DNA of 64,000 nucleotides from Ecdyonurus torrentis (lineage: Eukaryota > Arthropoda > Insecta > Ephemeroptera > Heptageniidae). The notes under the pieces were generated by a model. It saw nothing but the letters and a program-made list of their open reading frames with translations. It had not been told where the DNA came from and did not search any database. The stretch covers positions 6,503,034-6,567,033 of the forward strand of contig OX439127.1 in assembly GCA_949318235.1 (NCBI GenBank). Direction: 5' to 3'. A program made the translations under genes and the position numbers. Below are positions 1 to 11,337 of this stretch, one piece after another. How positions within the stretch are numbered: position 1 is the first letter of the stretch; every line of letters starts with the position of its first letter.

Positions 1-4
1 ATGC

Positions 5-175
5 AGAATAATACTGAAGTAACGGCCAGCTCCATTACTCTCCATGGGTTGTTCCTTTGTATCTTAGATAGCAGTAGAACTTCCTACGATGAGAGTGGCA
101 GTTCCTATTACAGGATAATACTGAAGTGACTGCCAGCTCTAGCACTCTCTATAGGTTATTAACTATCTATATTAT
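5..175. repeat. Tandem repeat, two ~107-bp units
   Basis: A segment starting near base 7 (AATAATACTGAAGTAACGGC) recurs diverged from about 115 (ATAATACTGAAGTGACTGCC), and similarity continues through a CACTCTC-type stretch to GGTTATT. Only two units are visible and the left side is cut by the window edge. There is no coding signal. Confidence 0.6.
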
Positions 176-190
176 TTTTGCAATTATCAA

Positions 191-630
191 GGCTGCCATA
201 GCAGAGAACCCGGATATGTCTTCCAAGTGCCCTCAAAAAGGACGTTACATTTAGAGTGCATTTTTTAAAAAATTATTATTATTATTTTTTATTTTGAGCA
301 AGCAAAAGTTTTAAATGTTTTATAGGTGTGAAGTTAAGTCCTCTTTTTGAGTTGTTTGATATTATTTACAACAAAAGGTGCTGCCATAAGAGAACGTCCC
401 TGCTATGACTTCCGTAGGTCTTTACTAAGGACGTAGCACATTTACGGTGCTGATTTTTCATTTGTACAGGTAATATTTTTAAATGGTTCTTATAGGTAAG
501 AAGTATGAGTCTCTTAAAAAAGTCCATATTGAGTTTGTAACAAATATATAAGTATGCATAGGGCAACGTCTCTGATATGACTGGCATACGTCTTTACTAA
601 AGACGTTACATATTATAGGGTATAGTATTA
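191..630. repeat. Tandem repeat, three ~180-bp diverged units
   Basis: Units begin near 191 (GGCTGCCATAGCAGAGAAC), 377 (GGTGCTGCCATAAGAGAACG) and about 553. Each holds a GTCTTTACTAAGGACGTA-like segment followed by an AT-rich half with TATAGGTRWGAAG. Weak GACGTC-rich relatives continue to about 805. The 36-75 codon frames here have no recognisable protein features. Confidence 0.6.
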
Positions 631-1408
631 AAAAAAAAAAAAAAAAAAAAAATCGTGGAACAATTCAACCTAGGTATTCCTCACATATATCTTTGATCTG
701 CCTCCAACAAGACGTCCTCAAGACGCGGACATTAAAGACGTAGTTTCGAGACAGACTTTAAACAACGTCTCCGAGTCATTGCCAAGACAGTCTTCGAGAC
801 TGTTCTTTTGTTTTATGGGCTACCTATTGTATACGCACACACATTATTATCAAATATTATTGTTTGGGTGCATGGCATATAGTTTATTATATTTAAGTTG
901 AAAATGTAATAAAAAAATATTAAGAAGTGCATAGCTGCAGAAACGCTTTTTTTTTTTTTTTTAATTATTGTTTTAGGCTGCTATGTAAAAAAGTGATCTA
1001 ACAGCTCTATATATTTTTAGTATCACTTGCAGTCTATATCCCAATTGCTTCGTGTAATTATTTTATCTTTATTTTATTAGACATATTTATATTGTTTACC
1101 ATTGACGTTATACTTTTTTTTTACACTCTGAATTATTTTCTATATTTCGTCGATGAAAATTCCGAGTATTTATATATATGACAGATAAAATTACATTCGT
1201 TATAAATTAGTAAAATACAGTATATAATATATTTTGAAATAATACATAAAATTAATTACCATACAATTAATAATTACTTACCATTTAGGGGCTATACACA
1301 GAGATACGCAAATTTTTGCGTTTATAATCTCGACTTCCAAAAAAATATTTTATAGTGTCTCTATGAAAATAATGAAATAATAATATACAGTATATCATAC
1401 TGTAGTTA
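631..1408. other. AT-rich interval, no gene seen
   Basis: Contains a poly-A run (~631-651), a GACGTC-rich stretch at 700-805 and otherwise AT-rich sequence with a poly-T run at ~949-962. I see no coding region, RNA gene or element ends. Confidence 0.6.
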
Positions 1409-1410
1409 TA

Positions 1411-1535
<125 letters not shown>

Positions 1536-1640
1536 ATCTTCATTGCAAAATAAGATAGGCAAAAGGTGCAAAAAGTTGCAAAAGGTGCAAAAAGTTATAC
1601 ATATTACCATCTTCTATTCTCATTGACTCATTGAAAAAAG

Positions 1641-2005
1641 AGTATGGTATGATCGAGTGGTGAAGGAAGCTGACTCGTACTGTGTACTCCTCACTGAGTA
1701 TAGGTTCGAGCCTCTGCTGGGTGCGTACGTCAAGTGTGAGAGCACAATGACACGATGCATGTTACATGCATTGCATTCCATTAAGACGCACAGCATTCGA
1801 GAGGTGCAAGATCGATGTGATTGCACCGACCAGCCTGCCTAGACGTTTTCATGGTTTCTCTAGGTTGTCATGGTGAATGTCGGGCTGAGTATTTAGGCCG
1901 TGGCCGGCCCGTGTGTGCTTTTCCATTAACTGGAAAGTCATTACCGGTTGATAAGACAAAGTTGTGACTGGGATTGGGTTTGGTGTAGCACAATATAACA
2001 CCATA
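1641..2005 (+). mobile_element. tRNA-derived SINE, near full length (copy 1)
   Basis: The head resembles a class II (Leu/Ser-type) tRNA: CGAGTGGTGAAGGAAGCTG matches the region around a Pol III A box, and AGGTTCGAGCC (about 1703-1713) matches the B-box consensus GGTTCGANTCC. A shared body follows, with landmarks TGCACCGACCAGCCTGCC, GGCCGGCCCGTGTGTGC, TTGGAAAGTC-like, and CTGGGATTGG..GGTGTAGCA. The 3' end is GGCAAGCAAG, which runs into the huge tail described separately. Other copies lie at 4334, 29018, 30075, 31915 and 63109. The tRNA-like head and shared body are seen directly; transcription by Pol III is inferred from what is known of SINEs. It cannot encode a functional tRNA, because the acceptor and anticodon arms do not pair convincingly. 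Confidence 0.85.
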
Positions 2006-2460
<455 letters not shown>

Positions 2461-2482
2461 CAAAAAAAAAAAAAAAAAAAAA

Positions 2483-3090
2483 GGGGGAGTATTAATTTAA
2501 ATATCATAAAAAAATTCTACTTTATGGTGTTAGGAAGAGGTGATAGCATTGTTTTATAAAAAAGTATGTGAGAACACTATAAAAAAGCATGGGGAAATTA
2601 CACATATTTTGCAAGTTTAAAAATACTTATATACAGTATAGTTCTAATTTTATTTTGAAGAGCAAAGATGTTATTCTTTATTTTTTTATGTAAAAAAAAT
2701 GATAACTAAAACAAAATTTACATGACATCCCTAAGAAAATCGCAAACACAACATTTATTCTTTCCTAAGAAAAAAAAAACTAATAAATTTAAAATTAGAA
2801 TGTATTTATATTTTAAGTTTAAATATTCGAGTATATATAATATAATTATGAATAAATTTTTCTTTATAAAAGATATAATTTCATTTCTTGCCATTGGTTG
2901 GTAGTACGTTTCCTGATGTTCTATATTGAATATCACTTTGAAAATTTTTCCATCTTACGTGCCTTCATAATTTTTTGATGTAATAAACGCCGCTATTCCT
3001 ATGTGCTTTTTCCACGCCGACACGACTGCGCCCCCTCTTCATCTAAAATCTCAAATAGTGGCAAGTAGTCTGTATATAGTATATAGCATT
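2483..3090. other. AT-rich interval, no gene seen
   Basis: Mostly AT-rich. A slightly more GC-rich patch at about 2985-3050 (CCACGCCGACACGACTGCG) does not extend into an open frame or a recognisable element. Confidence 0.5.
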
Positions 3091-3867
3091 ACAAAGCATA
3101 TGTGAATTATAACCCGAAGTACCATTTTATTTCACCTAGTTAAAATTAAGCCAGGGTCATGAAAGTTGCAGAGTATATAGTAGAACTCTTGCCCTTCTAA
3201 TTTCTGACGTTTTCAACCCCTGAATTTGCCCACTTTGACCTTATGTTAGGGGCTGAACAAGGTTGCTTTTGCCACTGTTAGAGTTTTGAAAGTGCAAGGA
3301 GTAACTTTTAATTTGGTTATCATCATCGTTTTTTTAGGGTTATGTTACTCCAATATGCACGTTTATTGCACTGAAATTGGAGAACTTTTGTTTTCAGGGG
3401 TAGCACCCTTAAAACCTCCAGGGGTCATATTTATCATTTTTGGTGGTCACAAGTATCTTTGTCGGGGCAAGTTACCACGGTAAGGTCGTTGGCCGCTTCA
3501 AAATCAGAGAAATTCTACATCGTTGGTTGAACAACCCTGAAATACCCCTTAAGGGTTGAAAATTGAGAAACTGTTTACGTTCCTCATTTTTGTCACCACC
3601 ACAGGTGCTCATTTATCTTACATCCACTCCGGAATTTTATTAAAAGTTCCTCCTTGCACCTTCAAAACTCGAACAGTGGCAAATGCAACCCTGTTCAACC
3701 CCTCAAAAAAGATCAAAGTGGGTAAATTCAGCGGTTGAAAACGTCAAAAATTAAAAGGTCAAGGGTTTTACTATATACTCTGCAAGTTTCATTACTCTAA
3801 CTTAATTTCAACCAGGTCAAATAAAATGCTCCTTCGGGTCATAAATTCATAATTCACATGCTTTGTG
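3091..3867. mobile_element. Foldback element with ~220-bp inverted arms
   Basis: The left arm (about 3091-3312) and right arm (about 3640-3867) are inverted copies. Examples are GCAGAGTATATAGTAGAAC on the left against the complement of GTTTTACTATATACTCTGC on the right, and matching TTTGCCACTGTTNGAGTTTTG segments. The ~330-bp centre includes poly-pyrimidine and GGGGTAGCACCC sequence. The outer ends (ACAAAGCATATG and its partner) lack a clear target-site duplication. No transposase frame is present, so it would be non-autonomous. The superfamily is unknown. Confidence 0.75.
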
Positions 3868-4333
3868 GATGCGCGCGACTCTCTTGAGATGCGTGTGGAA
3901 GTGGTAAATAAGACTAGACTTGGCTTTGCGCCCTCACTCCGCCTCAGTCTGCATCAACATTCACATCTCTCTCTTGTGATGTAACCACCAAGCCGAGTGT
4001 GTTTGCTCGCATTATATTTTAATTTTTATGTTTATGTGTTTTCATTTTCATACTTTTTCTTTATGGATTATGGATATTTTTTGTAATATTGGTAAAATAC
4101 AGTGAATGCCAATTAATACTATTAAAATTTTGTACATAATACTCAATTCAAGTGACAAAAACTTTAATTAATTGAGTTATTCGTTAAGAAGAAACCATTC
4201 ATAAGTTGATTCTTAACAATACTGTACATAACCTATACATATACACCGAGATATGCATTTACTTTGTTTTGTGTTCTTGGAATAGTGATGTGTGATTATA
4301 GTGATGTGTGATTCAATGATTAACTTGAAATCA
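3868..4333. other. Unassigned interval with a mixed-composition patch
   Basis: Bases 3868-4005 are less AT-rich than their surroundings (GCGCCCTCACTCCGCCTCAG) but hold no sustained frame. The rest is AT-rich. Nothing identifiable. Confidence 0.4.
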
Positions 4334-4450
4334 TTGGCCGGCCCGTGTGTGCTTTTCTATTAATTGTAAAGTCCTTACCTGTCGATAAGACAATGTCTTG
4401 ACTGGGACTGGTGTAGCATAATCACACAATATAGCAAGCAAGAAAAAAAA
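4334..4450 (+). mobile_element. SINE 3' fragment (copy 2)
   Basis: Matches the 3' third of the SINE at 1641: GGCCGGCCCGTGTGTGCTTT, GATAAGACAATGTCTTGAC, CTGGGACTGGTGTAGCA and GCAAGCAAG, then poly-A. It is 5' truncated, as expected for incomplete reverse transcription. Confidence 0.85.
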
Positions 4451-4544
4451 ATGGTAAGTTTAATTATATTCATATTTTTATTTCTTTTATTTTCATTTTC
4501 TTTATCACTTAACTTTTTAAAAATAAATTTTAAATTCTTGTTAA

Positions 4545-4873
4545 GGGAGTAGGGAACCGACGTCAGCCATTAGACTCAAAATTTTCTCGTCAAAAAAATC
4601 TGAAATTTTGCGCACTGATACTTCAGCTTGAGACAATTTCAAATATATAAAAATTTTGGGGGGTCACCGTGCAAATTAATTTTATATGATTGTTTGACAT
4701 TTTAAGCCCATAAGGCCCAATTTTAATTTCAATTTTTTCTTCTTTTTTTCGGGACGGTCAAACATCATGAAATTTTTATCACGGCTAGGTGTGACCCTTA
4801 GCTACAAAATGACACCAAATTTAGATCCAAATAACTTCTAGTTTTTGAGATATAAGGTCGGTACTCTGCTCCC
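4545..4873 (+). mobile_element. MITE family C, TTAA-flanked
   Basis: Starts GGGAGTAGGGAACCGAC and ends with the inverse-type sequence GTCGGTACTCTGCTCCC, flanked by TTAA on both sides (4541-4544 and 4874-4877). A second copy in the opposite orientation is at 54830-55154, also with TTAA flanks. Two independent copies bounded by TTAA indicate a 4-bp TTAA target-site duplication, known for piggyBac and Kolobok elements. The internal sequence is non-coding, so it would need transposase from elsewhere. Assignment to either superfamily is inference. Confidence 0.85.
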
Positions 4874-4877
4874 TTAA

Positions 4878-5710
4878 GTTTTAGAGCAGTTCGTAAAACC
4901 TGTTTTCCTGCACCGAAAAATGTGTCTTACATTTCAGGGCTATGGGTAGAAACCGGTTCAAAGCAAAAAGGTTATTTAACGATTAACCCGGCTACATTGA
5001 AATCTCATGAACCGGCTAGTCGTAAGTGGGAATCGATAAGCTCTTTTCAATATTAGAAATTGCTAAACTAGGTAATTAACACTAATAAATAATGATGTTG
5101 ATAATCGTTAAGTAATTTTACTATTTTAAAATCATTTATCTACTAAAGTGATAAAGATAATCCTAATCAATTTATTTTCAATTTTTAAATTTATTAAAAT
5201 AATTCTATTGAATTTTAATACATAAGATTTTAGAAAATTATTGTTATATGCCTTGAAAAACATGTTATAATTATATACTTACTTGAATAGTTATGGGATA
5301 ACTTTTAATTTTGTTTTGAAACTTTTTTTTTTTTTTTTTTTTTAACTTAAAAAAATGGTGTTGTTTTATTTATGCAGTATAATGCAAGAAAATACATTTA
5401 TGAACTCTTGTGTAATTTTTTGTATTGAAAAAAATATATAATATTAAATTTGTAACTATTTGTGTAAATATTAAGACAATTTAAATATTTTTATAAATAT
5501 GTAATTACTCACTACAATTCTTTGGATTGAAAGATTGAAATCGTTAATAGGAACTATAACGATTTTTTGTGTTAAAAAATCGTAAACAATTGAACCGAGT
5601 TTTATGATTTTAAAATCAGTATAGATTTTAAGCGACTTAGACGATTATTTAATTGATTAAAATTACTTTATTTTTCAAACTGATTCATGCTCACCTGTAA
5701 GGTTTCTTAA
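4878..5710. other. AT-rich interval, no gene seen
   Basis: AT-rich, with a poly-T run at about 5324-5343. No frame, RNA gene or element ends recognised. Confidence 0.5.
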
Positions 5711-6066
5711 AGCCATAGACCATAGACCACATAAAACAACATGATTGTGCTTTTTAATGAACAAATACAAAATAGGATCTTCAAAACTGATGATAATTTT
5801 TTACTATAGTGTTAATATAGCCCGACGAGAGAGCGTGAAAATACTGTAAAGTATATACAATTTACATAACTGCATGTTTCTGACGTCACAAACATTAAAA
5901 AATTAGTAAAAAAAAATATATTGTGCGGGTTGTATCTAAATTTTCTGATCACTGATACGGAGCTATATTTGTGGTTTTGAGACAAACTAAAGTTAATTAA
6001 TTATGTAAGGCCCATCAAGTTTTTTGTGATATAAATGCTTTTGTTTCCTTCTGGTCTATTTTTTTT
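5711..6066 (+). mobile_element. MITE family A copy (degenerate 3' end)
   Basis: Preceded by TTAA (5707-5710), starts AGCCATAGACC and ends CTGGTCTATT. Family landmarks are present: a TGACGTCA site, TGCGGGTTG, GATCACTGATACGGAGCT, and a TTTTGTGATATAAATGCTT segment. The start carries a small internal duplication of CATAGAC. The terminal TTAA on the right has been lost. Confidence 0.85.
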
Positions 6067-6326
6067 ATCGATTAACTGGTTTTGAAATTTTTAGCGATTA
6101 TCAACAGCAATATTACATCTAAAAAAACAAAAATTATCGTAACTTTAGGAGCAAAAAAAGGGTTTGCGAACAGCATTAGTTAATTTTATTTTAATTGTTA
6201 ACCTCCTTTGAAGTGTTCTTTTTTTTCTGTTTTGTTTTTTTACTGTCATACTATGAACTTTTATAATGAAATTAAAATTTTATGCAATATGCAAAGTATA
6301 ATTATTTATGTTGTTCCAATAGAGGT

Positions 6327-6423
6327 TATCGGTTACTTTCTGTGGCTTAAAACACATAAAATTATGTCTAGTATTTCTCATTCAAATTTCTTTGAAATCG
6401 GTGGAGTAATTAACTCTAAAATG

Positions 6424-6474
<51 letters not shown>

Positions 6475-6551
6475 GTGTTTTCCCCAAAAGCGTAATGTAA
6501 AATCAGAGAACCCTTAGCTTTCTCCGCGTCTACCCGTGCACTAAACCGATA
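6327..6551 (+). mobile_element. MITE family D copy with expanded poly-A
   Basis: Bounded by TATCGGTT and AACCGATA inverted ends. It is homologous to 20343-20547 through TATGTCTAGTATTTCT, GGTGNAGTAATTA, TTTTCCCC and TACCCGTGCNCTAAACC. In this copy the internal A-run has grown to about 48 bases (6425-6472). No coding capacity. Confidence 0.75.
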
Positions 6552-6685
6552 AGCTTTACTTAGCATAAATATTTCTAAAATGACATAAATGTATAGCATA
6601 ACTTACGTACTTTATTGTTTCTATGAGGTACTTTCTATTATAGCAATATGCATAATTCTTTTTTTTTTTTTTTTTTTTTTTATAG

Positions 6686-6850
6686 TGGCAATTTTCTACA
6701 CCACCGCAGCATCACTCACCATTGAAACGCAGAGGGCTAAAATGCAAAACCTATCAGTTACTGGCGTCACTGCACTGCTCGTTACACATTGACGAAGAGA
6801 GTACCTGAGAGAGAGAGACAGAGAGAGAGAGAGGCAGAAAAGCCAAAAAG
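6686..6850 (+). other. Exon-like island with splice-like borders
   Basis: A ~23-base poly-T tract followed by ATAG ends at 6685, and AAAAAG|GTGAGTTT follows at 6850/6851. These match the textbook form of a 3' splice acceptor and a 5' donor. The 165-bp interior is noticeably less AT-rich (CACCACCGCAGCATCACTC) and ends in a GA-rich purine run. Its first ~26 bases (TGGCAATTTTCTAC..CCGCAGC) recur at 18639, also right after an acceptor-like CTTACAG. It could be a UTR exon, a copied exon, or part of a repeat. Chance is possible because poly-T tracts are common here. There is no long coding frame. Confidence 0.3.
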
Positions 6851-8485
6851 GTGAGTTTATCTTCCATTTTTATACAAACTTATTATTTATTATCTCCATA
6901 ATTATGTTATTTGGTTATGTGCATGTATATGGGAACTGTAAGTGATCCACAATTATATAATTAAATTTTACAATTCACTTAAATAACAAAATTATAGTTT
7001 GACCCTTATATATTATTATTAGAGCTGTAAATTTAAGCAAGCTGAACTCAGTCCATTATTTTCAAGAATTTGGTTTCGGACAACCAAACAAACCTGGTTT
7101 TGAGCTTTTTTGGGTTTTGAACTTGAATACGAGCCAGCTTGAGTTGAAACCTTAAACAAGTCGTCAAAATATACGTGCTATTGAATTAAAATCGGTCCAA
7201 AAACTTTTGTTGTTGTTGCGATAATCAAGATGATATAAGGGTTTCGACAGGATGACAATGTCCACACATCTCAAACAACAGTAAATAAACAGTAATGTTA
7301 ATTGTGCTGCAGGCATTATTGTTTGATCTCAAATTAAAAAATTAAATATAATAATAAAAAAAAACTACAAAAAAAAAGAAGAAAAAAAAATAAAAAAAGA
7401 TAAGAAGGATATTAGTCTATTTTATAAATATATATTTTTATCAACATAAAATAAATTGAGATATATATTTATAAGGATGGTGCAGAAAAAGTGGACCGCA
7501 ATAGCAAATTTTACAAGTATGTTACGTAAATCACTAAAACGTAAGGAAAAAAAGATGTAACGTGGAATAAAAATAATGGCTGAGAGAGAGAGAGAATCTG
7601 TTCTGTAAGTCGACATCATTGATTGCTGTTGAGACAAATGGATACTTTTAGCTAAAACTCAAATCGAACTGCAGTTTGTTGTTAGTAAAACGTACCTGCA
7701 GCAAGTGCGGACAATCAGAAGAAATAGGGGGGGATATTTCTGCACTTTCTACCCCGATTTATATTTTCACATACTTTTCAAAAAAAAAAAAAATCCTCGT
7801 TAAAGGAAAAGTAAAGGGGGAAAAAAATAAAGTGAAATTTTTATACCCAAAGTTTAATTCTATATGTTAAAAAGAGAAATTTTTGTGTTAATTTGAAATA
7901 GTATTTTAATAAAGAGATGGTATGACAAAGAAAATTTGTTTAATGTAAAAATGTTTTATTTTTTATAAAAAAGTTAATCAATTAATATTGCAGTACATTA
8001 TACTTGTATTCATTAAATCTTGTAACCGAGGATTACTATTAATTAATAGGAAACAATGTTTATCTCCAACTGTTTCTAACTAAACCATTATTTTTTAGTA
8101 GCATACTTTTTTTTATGTATTTTTTTTAATATAGTAGTTTTGAATAAAAACGAATATTTATTGATAATTATTTAAATTTATGGTTTAAATTGATTACATA
8201 TTATATAATAATTTAATTAAAGGTAAAGTGTAGAATGAGGTTGCTGATGATACTTGAGAACTTTTGTTTTTATTATTTGTTTTATGTCATAGTCATAATA
8301 TTGTATTGGTGACCAGTATAATACTCTCACGGTCTTACAAATAATATTGTTGTGTTCGCCATCCAGCCGTATCCAATGACTCCATCAACAACACAGGCTT
8401 GGCTTGCTTTGCCATCTCATACATACATATTACTGTATATTATATATTGTATATAATATATATATATATATATATACAGACTGAA
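6851..8485. other. AT-rich interval, no gene seen
   Basis: Simple-sequence patches (A-rich at 7355-7400, GAGAGA at 7584, TA run at 8455-8477) in AT-rich DNA. A 64-codon frame at 7676-7870 has a Cys-x-x-Cys start but ends in low-complexity Lys-rich sequence, and I do not regard it as a gene. Confidence 0.5.
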
Positions 8486-8489
8486 AGAA

Positions 8490-8640
8490 GTGGTTTCATT
8501 CTCTTGGCGGGACCTGTTCGGATCGCTCGCACCACGTGGGGGGTCAGGGGGGCGCAACCCCCCTTAAGGGGGTCAAGGTGGCGGAGCCACTTGCGGGGGT
8601 TAAGGGGGTGGAACCCCCTTACCGCCGGATGCGCGATTTT
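8490..8640. repeat. GC-rich imperfect-palindrome island, probable transposon remnant
   Basis: An abrupt GC-rich patch containing AACCCCCCTTAAGGGGGTC and TGGCGGAGCCACTTGC, i.e. short perfect palindromes in series. TCTTGGCGGGAC is shared with 10290-10302. The composition contrast and palindromes resemble internal parts of the GC-rich hAT-like elements at 15260 and 24435, but no ends are visible. Confidence 0.45.
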
Positions 8641-8659
8641 TTTAATAGTATACTAGACT

Positions 8660-9323
8660 TTTAACAATTTTGCAATTGAAATTTTCAAAATTTGTACCGT
8701 AGTAACTTGATTAATGCCATGCTACACCTACATTTAATTAATAATGAACATTAATATTTGCTGCTGTTCATCGTAAAACTTCAATTATTCTGATTTAAAT
8801 TTCAAAGAATTATATTTTGTGCATTAATGCACAGAATGCATTCATGCAAAAGAAAATAGAAGTGTTCAATATTTAATTTCACATTTATATTTTACTTCGT
8901 TATTAAAAATAGAGTTAAAATTCCTCTTTCAAGACAAGGTAAAAAAAAAAAAAAAAAAAATTGGGTCAAATTAATAAAATTTGAAAAATGGGGCAATATT
9001 TTAGGTGGCATTTCGTATTGAGCTCAGAATAAATCTTAAAAATGAACAATAGGAAAATAATTATATGCATGTACATTTTGTAGAGCACGTATACTGCTGA
9101 ATCGAGAACTGTTATTTTAAAAACAAGTAAAATTTGGTCCACCCTTAAATGGAAAAATTATGCCAATATTAAAAGTAATACTTTTTATTTTATTTTTAGT
9201 ATTATTATATTATTACTTTATTTTTTTACGTATCGGGTTGCAATTCGTCACAGCATTACTTTAGGTCACCAACAGGCTTTAAAATTCCTAATAATGAGGC
9301 TCAGATAGCCTATACTCTATAGG
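8660..9323. other. AT-rich interval, no gene seen
   Basis: AT-rich, with a poly-A run at 8941-8959. Nothing recognisable. Confidence 0.5.
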
Positions 9324-9757
9324 CAGGCTTCTCAAACGTTTCGGGCTGCACAGCACCCCAAACACATGCCTTATTTTTTTACACTCATAATTAATGTTGT
9401 ATAGTAAATGGCAAAATATTTAAACTATTGTTCTTTTATTAATTACTTTAATTTTAACAAATATATTATGCAGCAAATTGTTTTTTTATGTCACTTTTAT
9501 CAAAATTTAATAAAAGCAAAATAGATGATTTTACATATTTACGAAGGACGTGAAATCTATTTCAAAATATTACTTTATTATTTTTATTTTGGAAGTACAC
9601 TGCCCTAATTTTTCTTACATTTTATATTGAATTGGCAGGACGTTAAAGAATCATTTTTTAGGGGCAAAATTAAGTACAATAATACACTAGCTGTTTATTA
9701 TTATTATAATTTTGTATGGATTTGCCAGCGGAGCACCGGCTGAGAAACTCGAATCTG
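9324..9757. mobile_element. Degenerate hAT-like MITE
   Basis: Left end CAGGCTTCTCAAACGTTTCG..CAGCACCCC. The right end is GGAGCACCGGCTGAGAAAC..GAATCTG, whose complement CAGATTCGAGTTTCTCAGCC pairs imperfectly with the left. This resembles the common animal hAT terminus of the form CAGNGGTTCTCAAAC..GGCACCCC (recalled pattern). The flanking octamers TCTATAGG and TCCTAGGG agree only partly, consistent with an old insertion. No coding sequence. Confidence 0.55.
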
Positions 9758-10235
9758 TCCTAGGGTATTAGGATTTTTATTTAGGCCTATGAAAAGAATC
9801 GCACCTCAAGCAACAAACTTTTAGACGTATTGAAGTCTTTTTTTTTTTTTTTTTAATTTTTTTAATTTTTCTTTTTTTTAGGTTTCATTAATAGGATAAG
9901 CTCTATTCCTTTTTTAAAGTTTAGTTAAATCAAAACTGGTTCTAATTCACTGTATATTATTGTACTAGTTTGTAAAAAAAAATCAAAATCAAAAGTATTT
10001 ATTTTTTGCTTGCTTGAATGAATATAAATCATCATTTATCATAAAATTAACAAACAAATTAATAATAATAATTCTACACTATAGTTACTGTATAGTAGAT
10101 TAAGAAGAAGAAAACAGAATGAATAATAATATTTTTAAAATAAGTATAAATAAAGTAATAATTTCCAGTTATTTTTTTCCCCCCCTTTTTCTGATATCTT
10201 TCGTAGTAATGTTTGTCAATTTTTATCAGAAAAAC
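9758..10235. other. AT-rich interval, no gene seen
   Basis: Poly-T (9837-9855) and poly-A/T tracts. No frame or element ends. Confidence 0.5.
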
Positions 10236-10330
10236 GGTCACCGGGACCAATCTTTCCAGGTGGGACGGTGGGACTCGTCCGGCCTGGAAATCTCTTGGCG
10301 GGACAGGTCCCGCCATGTCCCGCCTCACTT
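10236..10330. repeat. Short GC-rich island
   Basis: Contains GGTGGGACGGTGGGACTCG and GGCGGGACAGGTCCCGCC (the latter nearly self-complementary). It shares TCTTGGCGGGAC with the island at 8490. Overlapping frames of 60-85 codons in three phases show no family features. Likely a transposon fragment. Confidence 0.4.
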
Positions 10331-10578
10331 TTACCCCTATATACTGTATGGCTATTTGCTGTAGAGTATGGTCACAACTGTTCTATACTGCGACCCATCT
10401 TTGCTCTTAACATAGTACACTCTCTGTGCTTTGCTAACGATACAAAAGCATACAACACTCGTCCTAAAAGCAAAAGCAAGCAAAAAAAAAAAAAAATCGT
10501 TTTTTATGTTCTCTTTTTAATATAATTTTATCCTACATTACAAGAAATATAAAATGTTTTAATTAAGTAAGTGAGAAT

Positions 10579-10629
<51 letters not shown>

Positions 10630-10632
10630 GAA
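10579..10632. repeat. (GA)n microsatellite
   Basis: An almost uninterrupted AG run with two single-base interruptions. Confidence 0.9.
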
Positions 10633-11042
10633 GCTGCGAGGCTTCATGAACTCTGTAAATAATATCATTGTTACTCGTAAAATTCGATTTGGGTTTGCTT
10701 TACACTGGTTTCGTTTGATTTAGTATAATAATAATAATAAATAATATATACTTTTTGCAGCAAATGTTTATAATTACAATTTAAAAGAAAATAAGACCCT
10801 CCTTTGATATTAAATTTAAAAAAAAATTGAACGGAGGAAAATATTACAGATGTTTTTTTTTTTTTTTTTTTTTTTTTTTTCAAAACATAATATCGTATTA
10901 TTTATTATATTAAAGTTTTCAATTTCACTAAACTAATTAAAGAAGAAGAAAAAAAAATGAAGAAAATACTAAGATCATAATATATCACACACGCTTGTAT
11001 ATTATTTAGGTAGAAATTTAACTTTCCATTGTTATTATCTTC
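10633..11042. other. AT-rich interval, no gene seen
   Basis: Contains a poly-T run (about 10854-10880) and a TAA microsatellite. No coding signal. Confidence 0.5.
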
Positions 11043-11337
11043 TATAGGTTCTATTCATTCATTCTATTCTTAACTCAATAACATGCGGGTGATATAGGAA
11101 AATAACTCATTTTGCCAGTTTAAAAACACTATGCAATATTTTTGAGAGCATTGATGTTGTAAATATGTTGAATTAGTATCTCAAGTATGTGAGAAAAATA
11201 ACAATAACCAAAAATTAACAGATCTCCCAAAGAAAATTGACTTAAATGAAGTTTGTCCTATGCTGATCAATGTTATTCACTACTCCAGTATGGCCTCCAA
11301 GCGCAATAAATATGACGTCATCCGCATACACCCTATA
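11043..11337 (-). mobile_element. MITE family B copy
   Basis: On the minus strand it begins TATAGGGTGTATGCGGATGACGTCAT and includes the family landmarks GCATAGGACAAAC, CTCAAAAATATTGCA and AAACTGGCAAAATGA. It ends with a degraded partner terminus near ACCTATAGA. Family consensus ends are TATAGGGTG on both sides, with a TGACGTC site just inside each end. TA is the likely target. Confidence 0.85.

Noticed and set aside
1660..1715. A functional tRNA gene
   Set aside because: A- and B-box-like words are present but the cloverleaf does not form convincingly, and the sequence continues into a shared SINE body present at five other loci.
6208..6599. Frames with poly-Lys or poly-Phe blocks
   Set aside because: Created by a homopolymer inside a MITE; no conserved features.
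7676..7870. Small zinc-finger-like protein (Cys-x-x-Cys)
   Set aside because: Only one Cys pair, followed by low-complexity Lys-rich sequence; no supporting context.
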